Shown here: positions 47,771 to 61,100 of the stretch, piece by piece
How the letters are laid out: every line of letters begins with the position of its first letter
Position numbering within the stretch: the first letter of the stretch is position 1
Notes under the pieces: generated by a model
Told to the model about the DNA's origin: nothing
The model's database searches: none
The model's input: only the letters and a program-made list of their open reading frames with translations
Program-made: the position numbers and the translations under genes
From: Zobellia nedashkovskayae
Lineage (GTDB): Bacteria; Bacteroidota; Bacteroidia; Flavobacteriales; Flavobacteriaceae
Direction: 5' to 3'
Length of the DNA stretch: 64,000 nucleotides
Assembly: GCF_015330125.1 (NCBI RefSeq)
Contig: NZ_JADDXR010000002.1
Span: 3,174,685-3,238,684, forward strand

Positions 47771-47790
47771 ATATCGGTATTTATCGATAT
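47771..47790 (-). promoter_or_regulatory. ArsR operator-like inverted repeat
   Basis: ATATCG (47771-47776) and CGATAT (47785-47790) form a perfect 6-base inverted repeat with 8 bases between, located 8 bases before the ArsR start codon. Its likeness to 47426-47445 supports a role as the regulator's binding site. Confidence 0.55.
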
Positions 47791-47814
47791 GTAATATAAA
47801 ATTTAACATTTTTT

Positions 47815-48615
47815 TTATATAGGAAAATGCTGGACGGGACCGTTGCCTTTGCCCAAGGTTTTGTCTTTACCCTGTGTAATGGCTTTATTTAAATAAGAGC
47901 AGGCATTTTTTACGGCCTCTTCTAGGGTAAGACCTAAACTTAATTGAGCGGCGATGGCAGAAGATAAAGTGCATCCGGTGCCATGGGTATTATTTGTATG
48001 TACCCTTTTGTTTTGAATAGAAACCGTTTTCTGGGTATCATATAAAAATAGCGTATCCGTCATTTGTTCGGAATCTTCTAAATGTCCTCCTTTTAATAAA
48101 ACAGAGGTTTTGAATGTATTCCCTATTTCTCTTGCGGCCTCACCAAGCTTCTGTGAATCTATTATTCTATCGATTAAAATCTCAGCTTCAGGAATATTAG
48201 GCGTAATAAGATAGGCATCGCTTAAAAAATATTTCAAATTCCCTAGTGCAGTCTTATCTAAAAGTCTATCTCCAGAGGTAGCGACCATTACAGGATCTAG
48301 AACTATTTTCTTGATAGAGTATTCCCTAAGGGTGTCCTGTACCATTTTAATAACCTCTGCAGAGTGGAGCATTCCTATTTTAATAGCGCCAAAGTCAATA
48401 TCCTCAAGAACCGCAATTAATTGTTTGCGTATATGGGCAACAGGAATAGGGTGAATATCAAAAACACCCTGAGTGTTTTGAGCGGTAGTAGCTGTAATGA
48501 CAGATGCGGCAAAGGCGCCATTGGCACTAATACTTTTAATATCGGCCTGTATACCGGCACAACCTCCAGAATCGCTTCCGGCAATGGTAAGAACACTAGG
48601 ATATCTTGTAATCAT
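47815..48615 (-). CDS. thiD: Hydroxymethylpyrimidine/phosphomethylpyrimidine kinase
   Basis: The 266-residue protein is a clear ThiD: it starts LTIAGSDSGGCAGIQADIK, continues with TATTAQNTQGV (substrate loop) and DPVMVATSG. It ends with the HGTGCTLSSAIAA ribokinase-type anion-hole motif whose first Cys/Asp region phosphorylates HMP and HMP-P in the cytoplasm for thiamine synthesis. Full family length. No other thi genes are adjacent and no TPP riboswitch was recognised upstream, so it appears to be a stand-alone salvage gene. A TACTTTTG element lies 38 bases before the start. Confidence 0.95.
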   Translation of the reverse strand: MITRYPSVLTIAGSDSGGCAGIQADIKSISANGAFAASVITATTAQNTQGVFDIHPIPVAHIRKQLIAVLEDIDFGAIKIGMLHSAEVIKMVQDTLREYSIKKIVLDPVMVATSGDRLLDKTALGNLKYFLSDAYLITPNIPEAEILIDRIIDSQKLGEAAREIGNTFKTSVLLKGGHLEDSEQMTDTLFLYDTQKTVSIQNKRVHTNNTHGTGCTLSSAIAAQLSLGLTLEEAVKNACSYLNKAITQGKDKTLGKGNGPVQHFPI

Positions 48616-48652
48616 AACTACGAAGAATACAATTGTGGAAATATAAGAGAAT

Positions 48653-48660
48653 CAAAAGTA
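48653..48660 (-). promoter_or_regulatory. Candidate -7 element of thiD
   Basis: Minus-strand TACTTTTG (plus-strand CAAAAGTA) fits TAnnTTTG and lies 38 bases before the thiD start. No matching -33 box was seen. Confidence 0.35.
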
Positions 48661-48996
48661 TAGAATTATTTTAAAAGGAGGTGGGGAGACATGGCTATTA
48701 TCGCATTAAAAATTCTTACATTTTATTAAAAACTTAATTTATTGCCCAGCCTGACTTTTACACTTGCTCACGGACTTTTTTACTGTTGAATAATGGTGCG
48801 ATTCAAGGACTAAAAGTTAGTGTTATAAAGCAAGTTACTATAACGTTATAGTTATTTCTCTTTTTTCGTTAAAAATACATCCTCTTGAAAGTACCAATTT
48901 TATTGGGCTTATCGATAAAGTGCACAATTCCTTCGTTATCTCATATACAAAATAGGTGTTTTCACATACAATGATTACTTAGCTGACAACAAATAC

Positions 48997-49027
48997 TGGT
49001 TTTTTTTTTCTTCTAACGATATATTTG
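48997..49027 (+). promoter_or_regulatory. Candidate promoter of the giant surface protein gene
   Basis: TATATTTG at 49020-49027 matches TAnnTTTG; TGG at 48997-48999, 20 bases before it, is one base from the TTG -33 box. The leader would be about 70 bases. The rest of 48616-49104 holds only the thiD promoter candidate and AT-rich sequence. Confidence 0.4.
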
Positions 49028-49104
49028 ATAACATTAACTATTTATATGTAGTCTTTTACCTACCTTTTAAGTAAACCTACGTTTTTAACACTAACCACCG
49101 CACT

Positions 49105-52100
49105 ATGAATTTTTCCATTAAAACCAGTGTCCTTGCATTGATCGCTATTCTATTTTATGCTATCAATTCAAATGCACAAATCGATAGTAACCGATACACG
49201 GTTCTATTGACACCTCAAAATTTGGCTACCTGTGGAGGAGTCAACAATTCTCTTGAAGAAGTCCTTATTAGAGGTCAGAATGCTACTTGTCATGACTTCA
49301 GTATTACTTTTGACCTTCCGCCCGGTGTGGAATATGTCTCAGGGACGGCAAGTATAACTTCGCAAACAGATTCATTTGGTAATCCAATTGCAACGGATCA
49401 ATATTCAATAGGGGAGGGTGGTACACCTTCTGACCCTATTTTTACTGTTTTACGCCCTAGTGATGCAAATTGGGATGTGGGAGATGAAGTAATCTTTACT
49501 TTTGAACGTAGTGCAAATTGTGATGCGGTGGCGCATTCTAACTCTGGTGGTTTGTTTAAAGATGCACACACTATTAATTTTCAAGATGCTGGTGGAGCTA
49601 ACTCAGATTCGGATACGGAAGTAACTATAGCTTCTTATCCGTTATTGGCCGCTTCTTTAAATATTTCTGCCATACCAACTGTTGATGCAAATGTTGGTGA
49701 ATCGTACACTAGAGATATTACTCTAGCACAAGGTGGTAATGGTTGTACGGAAACATTTACCTATTATGTAGATTTAGGTGAAGATGTAGATGACCTGTAT
49801 ACCTTATCTTATAATGGTAGTTTTTTAACTCCAGCTACAACAGCAGGACAAGTTCTAACTTACGAAATAGATTTAAACGCAGCTCCTTTTGCAGGGACTG
49901 TTGGTGATGGAAATAATTGCTTTGATAATGGGGAAGTAATTATTTTCCAAGAAGCCTTTAGGGTAGATGACTGTTTAGATACCACTATAGTACACAATAC
50001 CTATTGGGGTTGTAGCTCAGGCGAAACGTGCCAAGCGGCAGAACCACAAACAGGTTCTTTAAATTTTGGTGCCAATGTACCAGATATAGCTATATCAAAA
50101 GTAGGTTCTACTACACCAGATTTATGTGGTGCAGTTACCTATACGATTAGAATAGAAAATACGAACACCGCTGTAGGTTCAATGGCTTTGGACTTAGGTG
50201 TTAATATTGGTAACGGTGCTAATGCTACACCAGTTGGAACTGCTTCTAACAATCCACTTTGGGATTTTGATTATTTTGATACTAGAAGCGTTTCCAATTT
50301 CAGGTTTGCATCGGGTATATCTTTTACTCCAGAAGATAGACCGAGTACAGTATATACTGCAAGAGGGTCTGGTAATACAGTTTCTATACCGCCAAACTTT
50401 TTTGGTTCTGACCCTGACGGACCGGGAGGTTTTGATGATTTAGATAATGATGGTTGGTTTGATGATTTACCACCAGGGGAAGCTACAGAGTTTTCGTTCG
50501 ATTTTACAGTAACACCTAAAGATAATTGTGGTGTGGCTAGATTTGATTACATGGCTTGGGAGCATACCTATATAGATACGTATTTTAAAGATCAATGTAA
50601 AAGTGATCGTATTCCTGAACGTATCGATATTGGTTATTTCAATATCATTAGAGATTATACAGATGTTACAGAGGTAGAAGCACCTACAGATATAGTAAAT
50701 AACGAAGATTTTGTAGTAAGTGTTGCTCCCGCTTTTTATGCGGGAGGGGCAGGTTTGCCTACAATAGATGGTGTCGCTATGTTTTCTAATGATGCCTCTT
50801 CAGTATGGAGCATAACACTTACAGTACCTACAGGTATGGCATTACAAACTCCGTTACCGGCAGGTTTTACCCAAAGTGGCAATGAGGTTACATATACTAC
50901 AACAGACTTAACAGCTGGAGCAAATAAAGAATGGGTAGATTTTCCGATGACCTTTACATGTGGTCCAAATGGTAATCAAGCAATTCCCTACAAAACGAAC
51001 TACACGGCTACAAGTGCTGCTGGTGTTTGTTGGACACAAGACATTCATTGTGGTACGGTAAATATATACACACACTGCCCAGGTGGTTGTGTTGGTCCTG
51101 CAATTGAAGGATTTACTGCCAGAAGACTTACCGCAGGATGGACAGATGATACCATGACTACTAAAGTTGTTTTAGATGATAATACAGATGGTATCAAAAA
51201 ATATTTAGCAGGTGATCAAATGAAGATTACCACTACTGCTTCTATAAATAGTATTTCATTAGATAACCTTTATTTTGATTTAACTTATGATACAGCTAGT
51301 TTAGCTGCTGGTGGTTCGGATATCATTACATTGATAGACACGAAAATTACTATTAATGATAATAGCGCTGGCACTTCAAATTCTGGTGTAATTAACGCAG
51401 CACCGGTTTTAACTACCAATGGCTCTACAGAGCATATGTTAAGTTTTGATTTGAGCGATGAAAAAGATTTAATAAGCGCAGCATACTTATTTGAAGGAGA
51501 CGCTACAAATAGAGATATTGTTGAAGTTGAATTGACTTTTGAGTTTAGTAAAGATTTTCAAGATATAGCTTACTTTGAACTTACCAATTTAAGAGGTGAA
51601 TTCTTTGCCTTTACGGATTACCCTGCCAATACACCACCCAATAGAGTAGGGTGCGACACTTGGGGAGATAGAGCTTATTATGCTAGACCTAGAATTTATG
51701 GAGCTAACCTAGCTCATGCTACTAATGGTTGTACGCCTTCAAACGGAATTATATATTTTAGACATCAAATGGCGCCGGATGATATGCATGGTGATGAATA
51801 TAGACCACTTACCAATTGGACTTCTACAATTGTAGATATACCGGAAGGGGCTAGATTTACTGGTAATGTTACATCTATCCAATTTCAAGGAGCTTATTCT
51901 ACCGCAACAGGTGAGTTTATTGCAACCGAAAGTGGTAATCAAGTAATCATTACCCCTGGGCCTAATTTTAGAGATAGGGATCAAGGAGGTTCAATCATTC
52001 CTAGATTTTATGTAGAATTTATGGGTACTTGTGAATCACCCCCGTCTGCGGCATATGATTTTACGGTAAACTATGACGATTTTGCTTACGCAACACCAGT

Positions 52101-55100
52101 GCCTTCAAACTTTAGTTATTCAAATACTTTTAGTTATATACAGCCTACGTTTCAAATTCAATCACCACTACCTACCATTAATGGTGATGCCTATACGGTA
52201 GATTTTGATACCAATATAAGTAATACCAGTCCAGAAGATGTAGATTATAACTGGTTACAGGTTACTTCACCAGTAGGTATAAATATTACTAGCGCGCATA
52301 GTGTCTCAGGAGGTGTTGAAACTGCAGTCAATTTTTATCAATCTGGTGACAAAACGTGGATCGAGGCTGGTTCTGTTGCTTCAGGTGCCACAAAATCTAT
52401 ACGATTCAAAGCAGATTTTGATGAGTGTGAAAATTTAACAGTTCTTGTAGAGCATGGTTGGGATTGTTCAGGTTACCCTGGCTATCCAGATGCAAGTATA
52501 GATACTTCAGATTTTCTAGGAGTGGGAGCTACCTGTTATCAGAATTCTACTTCTATAACATTAGAGCCTAAAGGTTCTCAAGTACAGGTAGCTATCACTG
52601 ATCAACCTACTGCCGCACAAGATTTATGTACGCCATTCAATATAGAAGTTGATGTTATTAGTGCACAATTGGGAGATTTAATAAACCCTTCATTGGAGTT
52701 TGCCATTCCTGGTGGAGACGGTGGTATTACCATAGTAAGTACTAATGTTACTTATCCTAAAGGTTCGGCTGATCTGGCTGACACTCAGCCAGTAACCGTA
52801 ACCATTGAAAACGGTATAGCCAAGGTAAATTTATTGGAACATACCAATATAGCAGCTCTAAATGGTATTGCCGGTAATCCTGCAACGAATACAATAGATG
52901 AAAGAACAGCACACGTTAATCTTGAAATTCAATTGCAGTGCGATTTTATATCCAATTCTGAATTTACCTTTAAGGTTTACGGAGAAGAGCCATGTGGTGA
53001 TATTGCCGCAGGTAATGGTTCACGAGTAGTTTCTAATTCTATAGAAGCGCAAGGTGCAGTATCGCCTTACAATGCTTTAAGCACAATAAACTTACCTGGT
53101 TTTGGTGCGCCTGTTCAAGGTTGTGGTATTACTGATAATATAAATGTAGTTACCACAATTACAGGAGGAACAACTGGTGGTGCTGATTTTGGAAAAGTAA
53201 CCTTAATACCAGGCATTGAATATGTAGCTTCCTCTTTTGCAAGTGCAGACGGAGCCACTTTTAATAGTATAGCAACAGTGGGCGACCACCAAGAACTTAT
53301 ATTAAACTATCCAGCCGGTGTTACTGCTGGATCAACTATAACTTTCGACTTTGATTTTATAACTACCGATGACGGTATTTGTGGTGATGAGGCAGAAGTG
53401 CAGATAGTAAACTATGTAGAGGTTACAGGGGTAACTTGTTCTGCGGCTAGTTGCACGGATTTTCAAGTAGCAACAGGTGGGTCTTATGAAATAATGCCTT
53501 TAGAAAAACCAATTTTTAACGGTACTGCAAATGACAGTTTCTTTACGGTAGATACGAGTAACAATTATGAATATCATTTATCCATAGATTTAGAAAATAC
53601 AAGTGATGTAGATGCAGATGCTGGTTACGCGTATAGTGTATACTGTGCAGATGTGAATGGAGATATTGATGGTGCTGCTATCTCAACAGGAACGGTAGCT
53701 AGTACAATTGCTAAAACCGCAACTGTAACAGAAGAAATTACGTTTACTACTTCTGGTGCCGCTTGTTCTGGTACAAATTATATAGTGGAGTTTTTACCTT
53801 CTAGTACAAACTGCCAATGTGAGGCTATCCTAATAGAAGTTCCTGTAGTTTCTGGTGCTCCATTAGATTTAGATAATGACAATGACGGTATTCCAGATGC
53901 TATTGAGGTTTACAATGGTGATGCAGACGGTGATGGAACTTTAGATTATGAAGATCCTGATTTCTGTTCAGCTAATTTTGATGGTGTAGACGGATGGGAT
54001 TGTGCAACAATGGGATTACCTGATCCAGATGGAGATTTAGATGGGGATGGTACACCTAATTATTATGATACAGATTTCCCAACTTGTGGAGGATTGAATG
54101 CTAACGGAGTATGTATCAACTTTGATACAGATGGCGATGGTGTTCCAAACCACTTAGACCTAGATTCTGACAATGACGGTATAACCGATATTGTTGAGGT
54201 AGGCTCAGGAAATATAGATGCAGACGGAGATGGTGTCATAGATATTATTACGGATATAGATAATGACGGACTTGCAGATGTAGTGGATAATGATACTACG
54301 GATGGTCCTGAAGGAAGTGCTCCATGTACACCACAAACAGGTTGTGTTCAAATAAATTCTACATCTACAATTTTTGATTCAGATGGGGATGGTACAACTG
54401 ATGATAGTGGAGATTTTGACGGAGACGGCTTAATAAATGCTTACGATCTAGATTCTGATAATGACGGAATTTTAGATACGGTAGAAGCACAAACTACAAG
54501 CGGGTTCAATACACCTGGAGCTGTTGACCCTCTAACAGGTATTCCTGTAGTAGGAACAGATACAGATGGTATAGACCCTATTGATACAGATGGTGACGGT
54601 AATCCAGATTACTTGGATTTAGATGCCGATAACGATGGTATCACAGATACTTTAGAAGCCGGTGGCGAAGACGTAGATGGCGATGGTGCTGTAGATGGTT
54701 TTGTTGACGCAGATGGTAACGGTGTTGCCGATAGCGTAGATACGACTCCTTTACCAGATGAAGATTCTGATAACGATGGAATTTTAGACCGATTAGATTT
54801 AGATTCTGATAACGATGGTATTCCAGATGTAACAGAAGCTGGTGGTATGGATGGTGACGGTGATGGTATCATTGATACGTTTATGACCGATACGGATAAT
54901 GACGGACTTGCCGATAGTGTAGATCCAGTTGGTCCTGCTAGTCCTGGTACACCAATTCCAAATCCAGATACGGATAACGATGGCTTAGATGATAGATTGG
55001 ATTTAGATTCAGAAAACGATGGTATTCCAGATGTTATTGAAGCTGGTGGTACCGATCCTGATAATGATGGAAGAATTGGTACAGGTCCAATTACGGATAC

Positions 55101-58100
55101 AGATGGCGATGGACTTTCAGATTTAGTAGATCCAGATGACAATACAGACCCTGCCTTAGGGGATGGTCCAGGTACAGCCTTACCTATTGATAATTTTGAC
55201 GGAGATAGCGTGCCTAATCACTTAGACATAGATTCAGATAATGATGGTATTACAGATACTACAGAAGCTGGTGGTCTTGATGTTAATGGAGATGGTATAG
55301 TAGATGGTTTTGATGACACTGCTACAACAGATGGTTGGGATGATGCTACAGCTGCTTCTCCGCTTCCAATTCCTAACTCAGATACCACAGGTGGTCCAGA
55401 TTACTTAGATATAGATGCAGATGATGATGGAATTCCAGATAATGTAGAAGCACAAACAACTGCTGGGTATATTCCGCCTGCAGATGCTGAAGCTGCTAAC
55501 GGATTAGATACAAGTTATCCTGTTGGATTAACTCCAGAAGATACAGATGGTGATTTAATTCCAGATTACTTGGATGCAGATTCTGATGCCGATGGTGTTA
55601 GTGATGTTGAGGAAGCTGGTCAAGGAACAATCACAGATCCTTTAGCCGATGCAGATGCAGATGGCTTGAACGATGCTTTTGATGATACTACTGCTGGTTA
55701 TGATGTAAACAATGACCTAGATACAGGTGCAATTGCTACAGATAATGTAGATGATTTAGATACAGCAGAGGTTGACTTTAGATCCATATTAGATTCTGAT
55801 AATGATGGTATCATGGATACGGTTGATATTGATGATGATAATGACGGAATCTTAGATACCGATGAAACAGGAGATACAGATGGTGATGGTATTCCAGATA
55901 GTATTGACTTAGATTCTGATAATGATGGTATTCCAGATTCAATAGAAGCTGGTGGAACCGATGATGATGGTGACGGTCATATAGACTACCCAACCCCTGG
56001 TGACCCAACGTCTATGACAGATACGAATAATGACGGACTTGCAGATGAAATTGCAGCGACTCCTTTACCAGATGAAGATTCTGATGGTGACGGTATCGAA
56101 GATAGAATAGATTTAGATTCTGATAACGATGGTATTCCGGATGTAACAGAAGCTGGTGGTCCAGATGCGGACAATGACGGTGTTATAGATACTTTCGCTA
56201 CGGATACAGACCGTGACGGCTTGGCAGATAGTGTTGATCCTGAAGATGCAACTACTCCAGGTACCCCTTTAGAAAGTCCTGATACCGATGGTGACGGATT
56301 TGATGATAGAATTGATACAGATTCTGATAATGATGGTATTCCAGATGTAACAGAAGCAGGTGGTTCTGACCCGGATAACGATGGTGTTATCGGAACAGGA
56401 ACTATTGCTGATGCAGATGGTGACGGACTTTCAGATATCGTAGATACAGATGATAATACAACGCCTACGGCTACAGATGGTCCTGGTACAGCTTTACCAA
56501 TAGATAATTTTGATGGTGATGCTAATCCTAACCACTTAGATATAGATGCCGATAATGATGGTATTCTAGATGTAGTTGAAAATGGTACGGGTGCTTTAGA
56601 TACCAATAATGATGGTGCTATTGACAGTACTGATGATGTATTCTTAGATGCAAATGATAATGGTCAAGCCGATGCTACAGAAGGTACGGCCCCATTAAAT
56701 ACAGATACTACAGGTGGTGCAAACTATATTGATATAGATGCAGATGATGATGGTATTCCGGATAATGTAGAAGCACAAACAACTGCAGCTTATGTTGAGC
56801 CAGATGATGCTTTTGACGCTGAAGGTTTAGATACCCAATATCCAAATGGTATTACACCAGAAGATACAGACGGTGATTTAATTCCTGATTATTTGGACCC
56901 GGATTCTGACGATGATGGTACGCCAGATATTATTGAAGCCGGACAAGGAACTATGACTGATCCTTTAGCCGATGCTGATAATGACGGATTGAACGATGCC
57001 TTTGATGATACACCGGGTACAGATGTAAACAATGATTTAGATACAGGTGCAATCACTACGGATAACGAAGATGATATAGATACTGCTGAGGTTGATTTCA
57101 GATCTATATTAGACCGTGACCAAGATGGCATTATGGATATCGTTGATTTGGATGATGACAATGATGGTATATCAGATTTAGATGAATCTAATGGTGTCGA
57201 TCCAAGTGCCGATGATGACAATGATGGTGTTGTAAACTACTTAGATGACAATCCTGCTGATCCACTAGTTGGTGACGTGAACGGAATTGTAGAGCCAGCC
57301 TTTGATTTTGATGGTGACGGTGTTCCTAACCATTTTGATATTGATGCGGATAATGACGGAATCTTTGATGTATACGAAGCCGGAAACGATGCTTTGGATA
57401 TTAATAACGATGGTGTTATCGATAGTGTTGATGCTGGTTTTCTAGATGCCAATAATGATGGTCAAGCAGATAGTTCAGAAGGTACTATTCCTTTAACTAC
57501 AGATACTACGGGCAATGCAGATTTCTTGGATATTGATGCAGATGATGACGGTATTCCAGATAATGTAGAAGCACAACCAACAGATGGGTATATCGTACCA
57601 GCAGATGCTTTCAGCAGAGATGGCGTAGATACAAATTACCCTAATGGTCTAAGACCGGAAGATACGGATGGTGATTTAGTTCCTGATTATATAGATTTAG
57701 ATTCTGACGGTGATGGTACTACAGATGTAGTGGAAGCTGGTCAAGGTGCAATTACAAATCCTTTGGCAGATGCAGACGGAGATGGGTTGAACGATGCCTT
57801 TGATGATACTCCGGGTAATGATGTCAACAATGATTTGGACACAGGTGCGATCACAACGGATAACGAAGATGATGTTGATACTGCTGAGGTTGATTTCAGA
57901 TCTATACTAGATCGCGATCAAGATGGTATTATGGATATTGTTGACCTTGATGATGATAATGATGGTATTCCAGATGTAGAAGAGTGTAGCGGTATGGGAA
58001 GCGTATCATTAATTCCTGACGGTGATTTTGGAGTAGCGGATATCGCTAGTGACACCTACTTTAATGGTGCTGGTGACGGTGCTGGTAACCCAGATAACTA

Positions 58101-61100
58101 TAACACGTACACTAAGCCAATGCCAGCAAGTATAACTACTACGTATGGTAATGATGCCCCTAGACCTTCCGATGGCAATTATGCAATAGTTACGAACTCA
58201 GTAGGTCTTTCGTATGTAGCAGGTGAGCCTATTCCTAACTTCTGGTTGGATATAGAAGATTACACAACAGATGCTCCTGGTGAAATAGGGTACTTTGCTC
58301 TTTTCAACGCAGATGGTACGGCAGGTCGTTTCTATGAACAAACCATAACAGGTTTAACTGTAGGAGAAACGTATGAGTTTAAAACGGCAATTATCAACTT
58401 GTTCAATCCTGGATATGCAGATAACGGTACGGAACAATTCTTAGGTAACACGCCTATAGCACCAAATGTTTCAATGATAGTGCTAAATAGTGGAGGTACT
58501 GTTATGGATCAGTTTGATTCAGGAGATATTCCTAACGATGGAGAATGGAAAGAAGTTTCTTTAATCTTCACGGCTACGGATACAAGTATGACTTTCGCTA
58601 TTGATAATAATACTGGCGGTGGTATCGGAAACGATTTTGGAATTGACGGTATTTCTTTAACGCAATCATGCGATTTTGATGGTGACGGCATACCAAATCC
58701 ATTCGATCTTGATTCTGACAATGATGGTATTCTTGATATTGTAGAAGCAGGTGGAACCGATACGGATAATGACGGTCGTGTTGATGGCTTTACAGATGGT
58801 AATGATGATGGTCTAGATGACGATACAGCAGCAGACCCATTACCGTTACCAAATACAGACACTGCAGGTAATCCAAACTTCTTGGATATTGATGCAGATG
58901 ATGATGGTATTCCAGATAATGTAGAAGCACAACCTACAACAGGTTATATAGTTCCTGCGGATGCTTTCAACAGAGACGGTGTAGATACCAACTATCCAAC
59001 AGGCTTAGTTCCTGAAGATACAGATGGTGATTTAACTCCGGATTATTTAGACTTGGATTCCGAGGATGATGGTATATCGGATATGTTAGAAGCTGGTCAA
59101 GGTACTTTAGTAGATCCTTTAGCGGATGCTGATGGAGACGGATTGAACGATGCTTATGATGATACACCGGGTAATGATGTAAACAATGATTTAGATGCAG
59201 GTGCTACTGATACAGATAATGTTGATGATACAGATATGGCTGAAGTAGATTTCAGATCTGTACTTGATCATGACCAAGATGGTATTCCAGATACGGTAGA
59301 TTTGGATGACGATAACGATGGTATCTCAGATTTAGATGAGGCCAACGGAATCGATCCAAGTGCGGATGATGACAATGATGGTGTTCCAAACCATTCCGAT
59401 GATGATCCTCTTGATCCATTGGTTGGTGATGTAAACGGAACAACGGAACCAGCATTCGATTTTGACGGTGACGGAATCCCTAACCACTTTGATATTGATG
59501 CCGATAATGATGGTATCGTAGATGTAGTGGAAGCAGGTAACGGAGATCTTGATACGAACAATGACGGTGTTATTGATAGTAATGATGACGGATTTACCGA
59601 TGCAACCGGTAACGGTCAAGCAGATAGTTCAGAAGGAACAACGCCACCAAATACAGATGGTTCTGGTGAAGCTAACTTCTTGGATATTGATGCCGATGAT
59701 GATGGTATTCCAGATAATGTAGAAGCACAACCAACGGCAGTTTATATAGTTCCTGCAGATGTGTTTGATTTAACAGGATTAGATACCAATTATCCAGGCG
59801 GATTAGAGCCAGAAGATACAGATATGGATGGTATTCCTGATTATATCGATACTGACTCAGATGCAGATGGTATATCTGATATGTTGGAAGCTGGTCAAGG
59901 TACTCTTGTAGATCCTTTAGCCGATGCTGATGCAGATGGTCTTAATGATGCTTTTGATGATACCCCTGGTATTATCGTAAACAACGACTTGGTTACAGGG
60001 GCAATCGCTACGGATAACGAAGATGATGCAGATGTAGCTGAGGTAGATTTCAGATCAATGTTAGATTTTGACCAAGATGGTATTCCAGATACGGTAGATC
60101 TTGATGACGATAATGATGGTATCTCAGATTTAGATGAGGCTAACGGAATCGACCCAAGTGCAGATGATGATAATGATGGTGTTCCAAACCATTCTGATGA
60201 CGATCCTAACGATCCATTGGTTGGCGATGTAAACGGAACAACTGAACCAGCGTTTGATTTTGACGGTGATGGTATTCCGAACCACTTTGATATTGATGCT
60301 GATAATGATGGTATCGTAGATGTAGTGGAAGCTGGTAACGGAGATCTTGATACGAACAATGACGGTGTTATTGATAGTAATGATGACGGATTTGCCGATA
60401 CAACCGGAAACGGTCAAGCAGATAGTTCAGAAGGAACAGTACCACCAAATACAGATGGTTCAGGTGAAGCTAACTTCTTGGATATAGATGCTGATGATGA
60501 TGGTATTCCAGATAACGTGGAAGGGCAACCTACTGATGCGTATATCGTACCAGCAGATGCTTTTGACGCAACCGGATTGGATACGAATTATCCGGGTGGT
60601 ATAGACCCAGCAGATACAGATATGGATGGTATTCCAGATTATTTGGATGACGACTCAGATGCCGATGGTGTTTCTGATGCTCTTGAAGCTGGTCAAGGTA
60701 CAATGACTGATCCATTAGCAGATGCTGACGGAGATGGTCTTAACGATGCCTATGATGATACTCCTGGTTTAGATGTAAACAATGATTTGGATACAGGTGC
60801 CATTGCAACGGATAACGAAGATGATGCCGATTTAACTCAGGTAGATTTTAGAGATATCCTAGATTTTGATAAAGATGGTATTCCTGATACAATAGATCTT
60901 GATGACGATAATGATGGTATAGCTGATTTAGTGGAGACCAACGGAATCGACCCAAGTGCAGATGATGATAATGATGGTGTTCCTAACCATTCCGATGATG
61001 ATCTTAACAATCCATTAGTAGGCGATGTAAACGGAACAACAGAACCAGCGTTTGATTTTGATGGTGACGGAATTCCTAACCACTTTGATATTGATGCCGA

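Noticed and set aside
48616..49104. A TPP riboswitch or small RNA before thiD or the giant gene
   Set aside because: No conserved thi-box sequence (CTGAGA) or stable structured element was found by eye.
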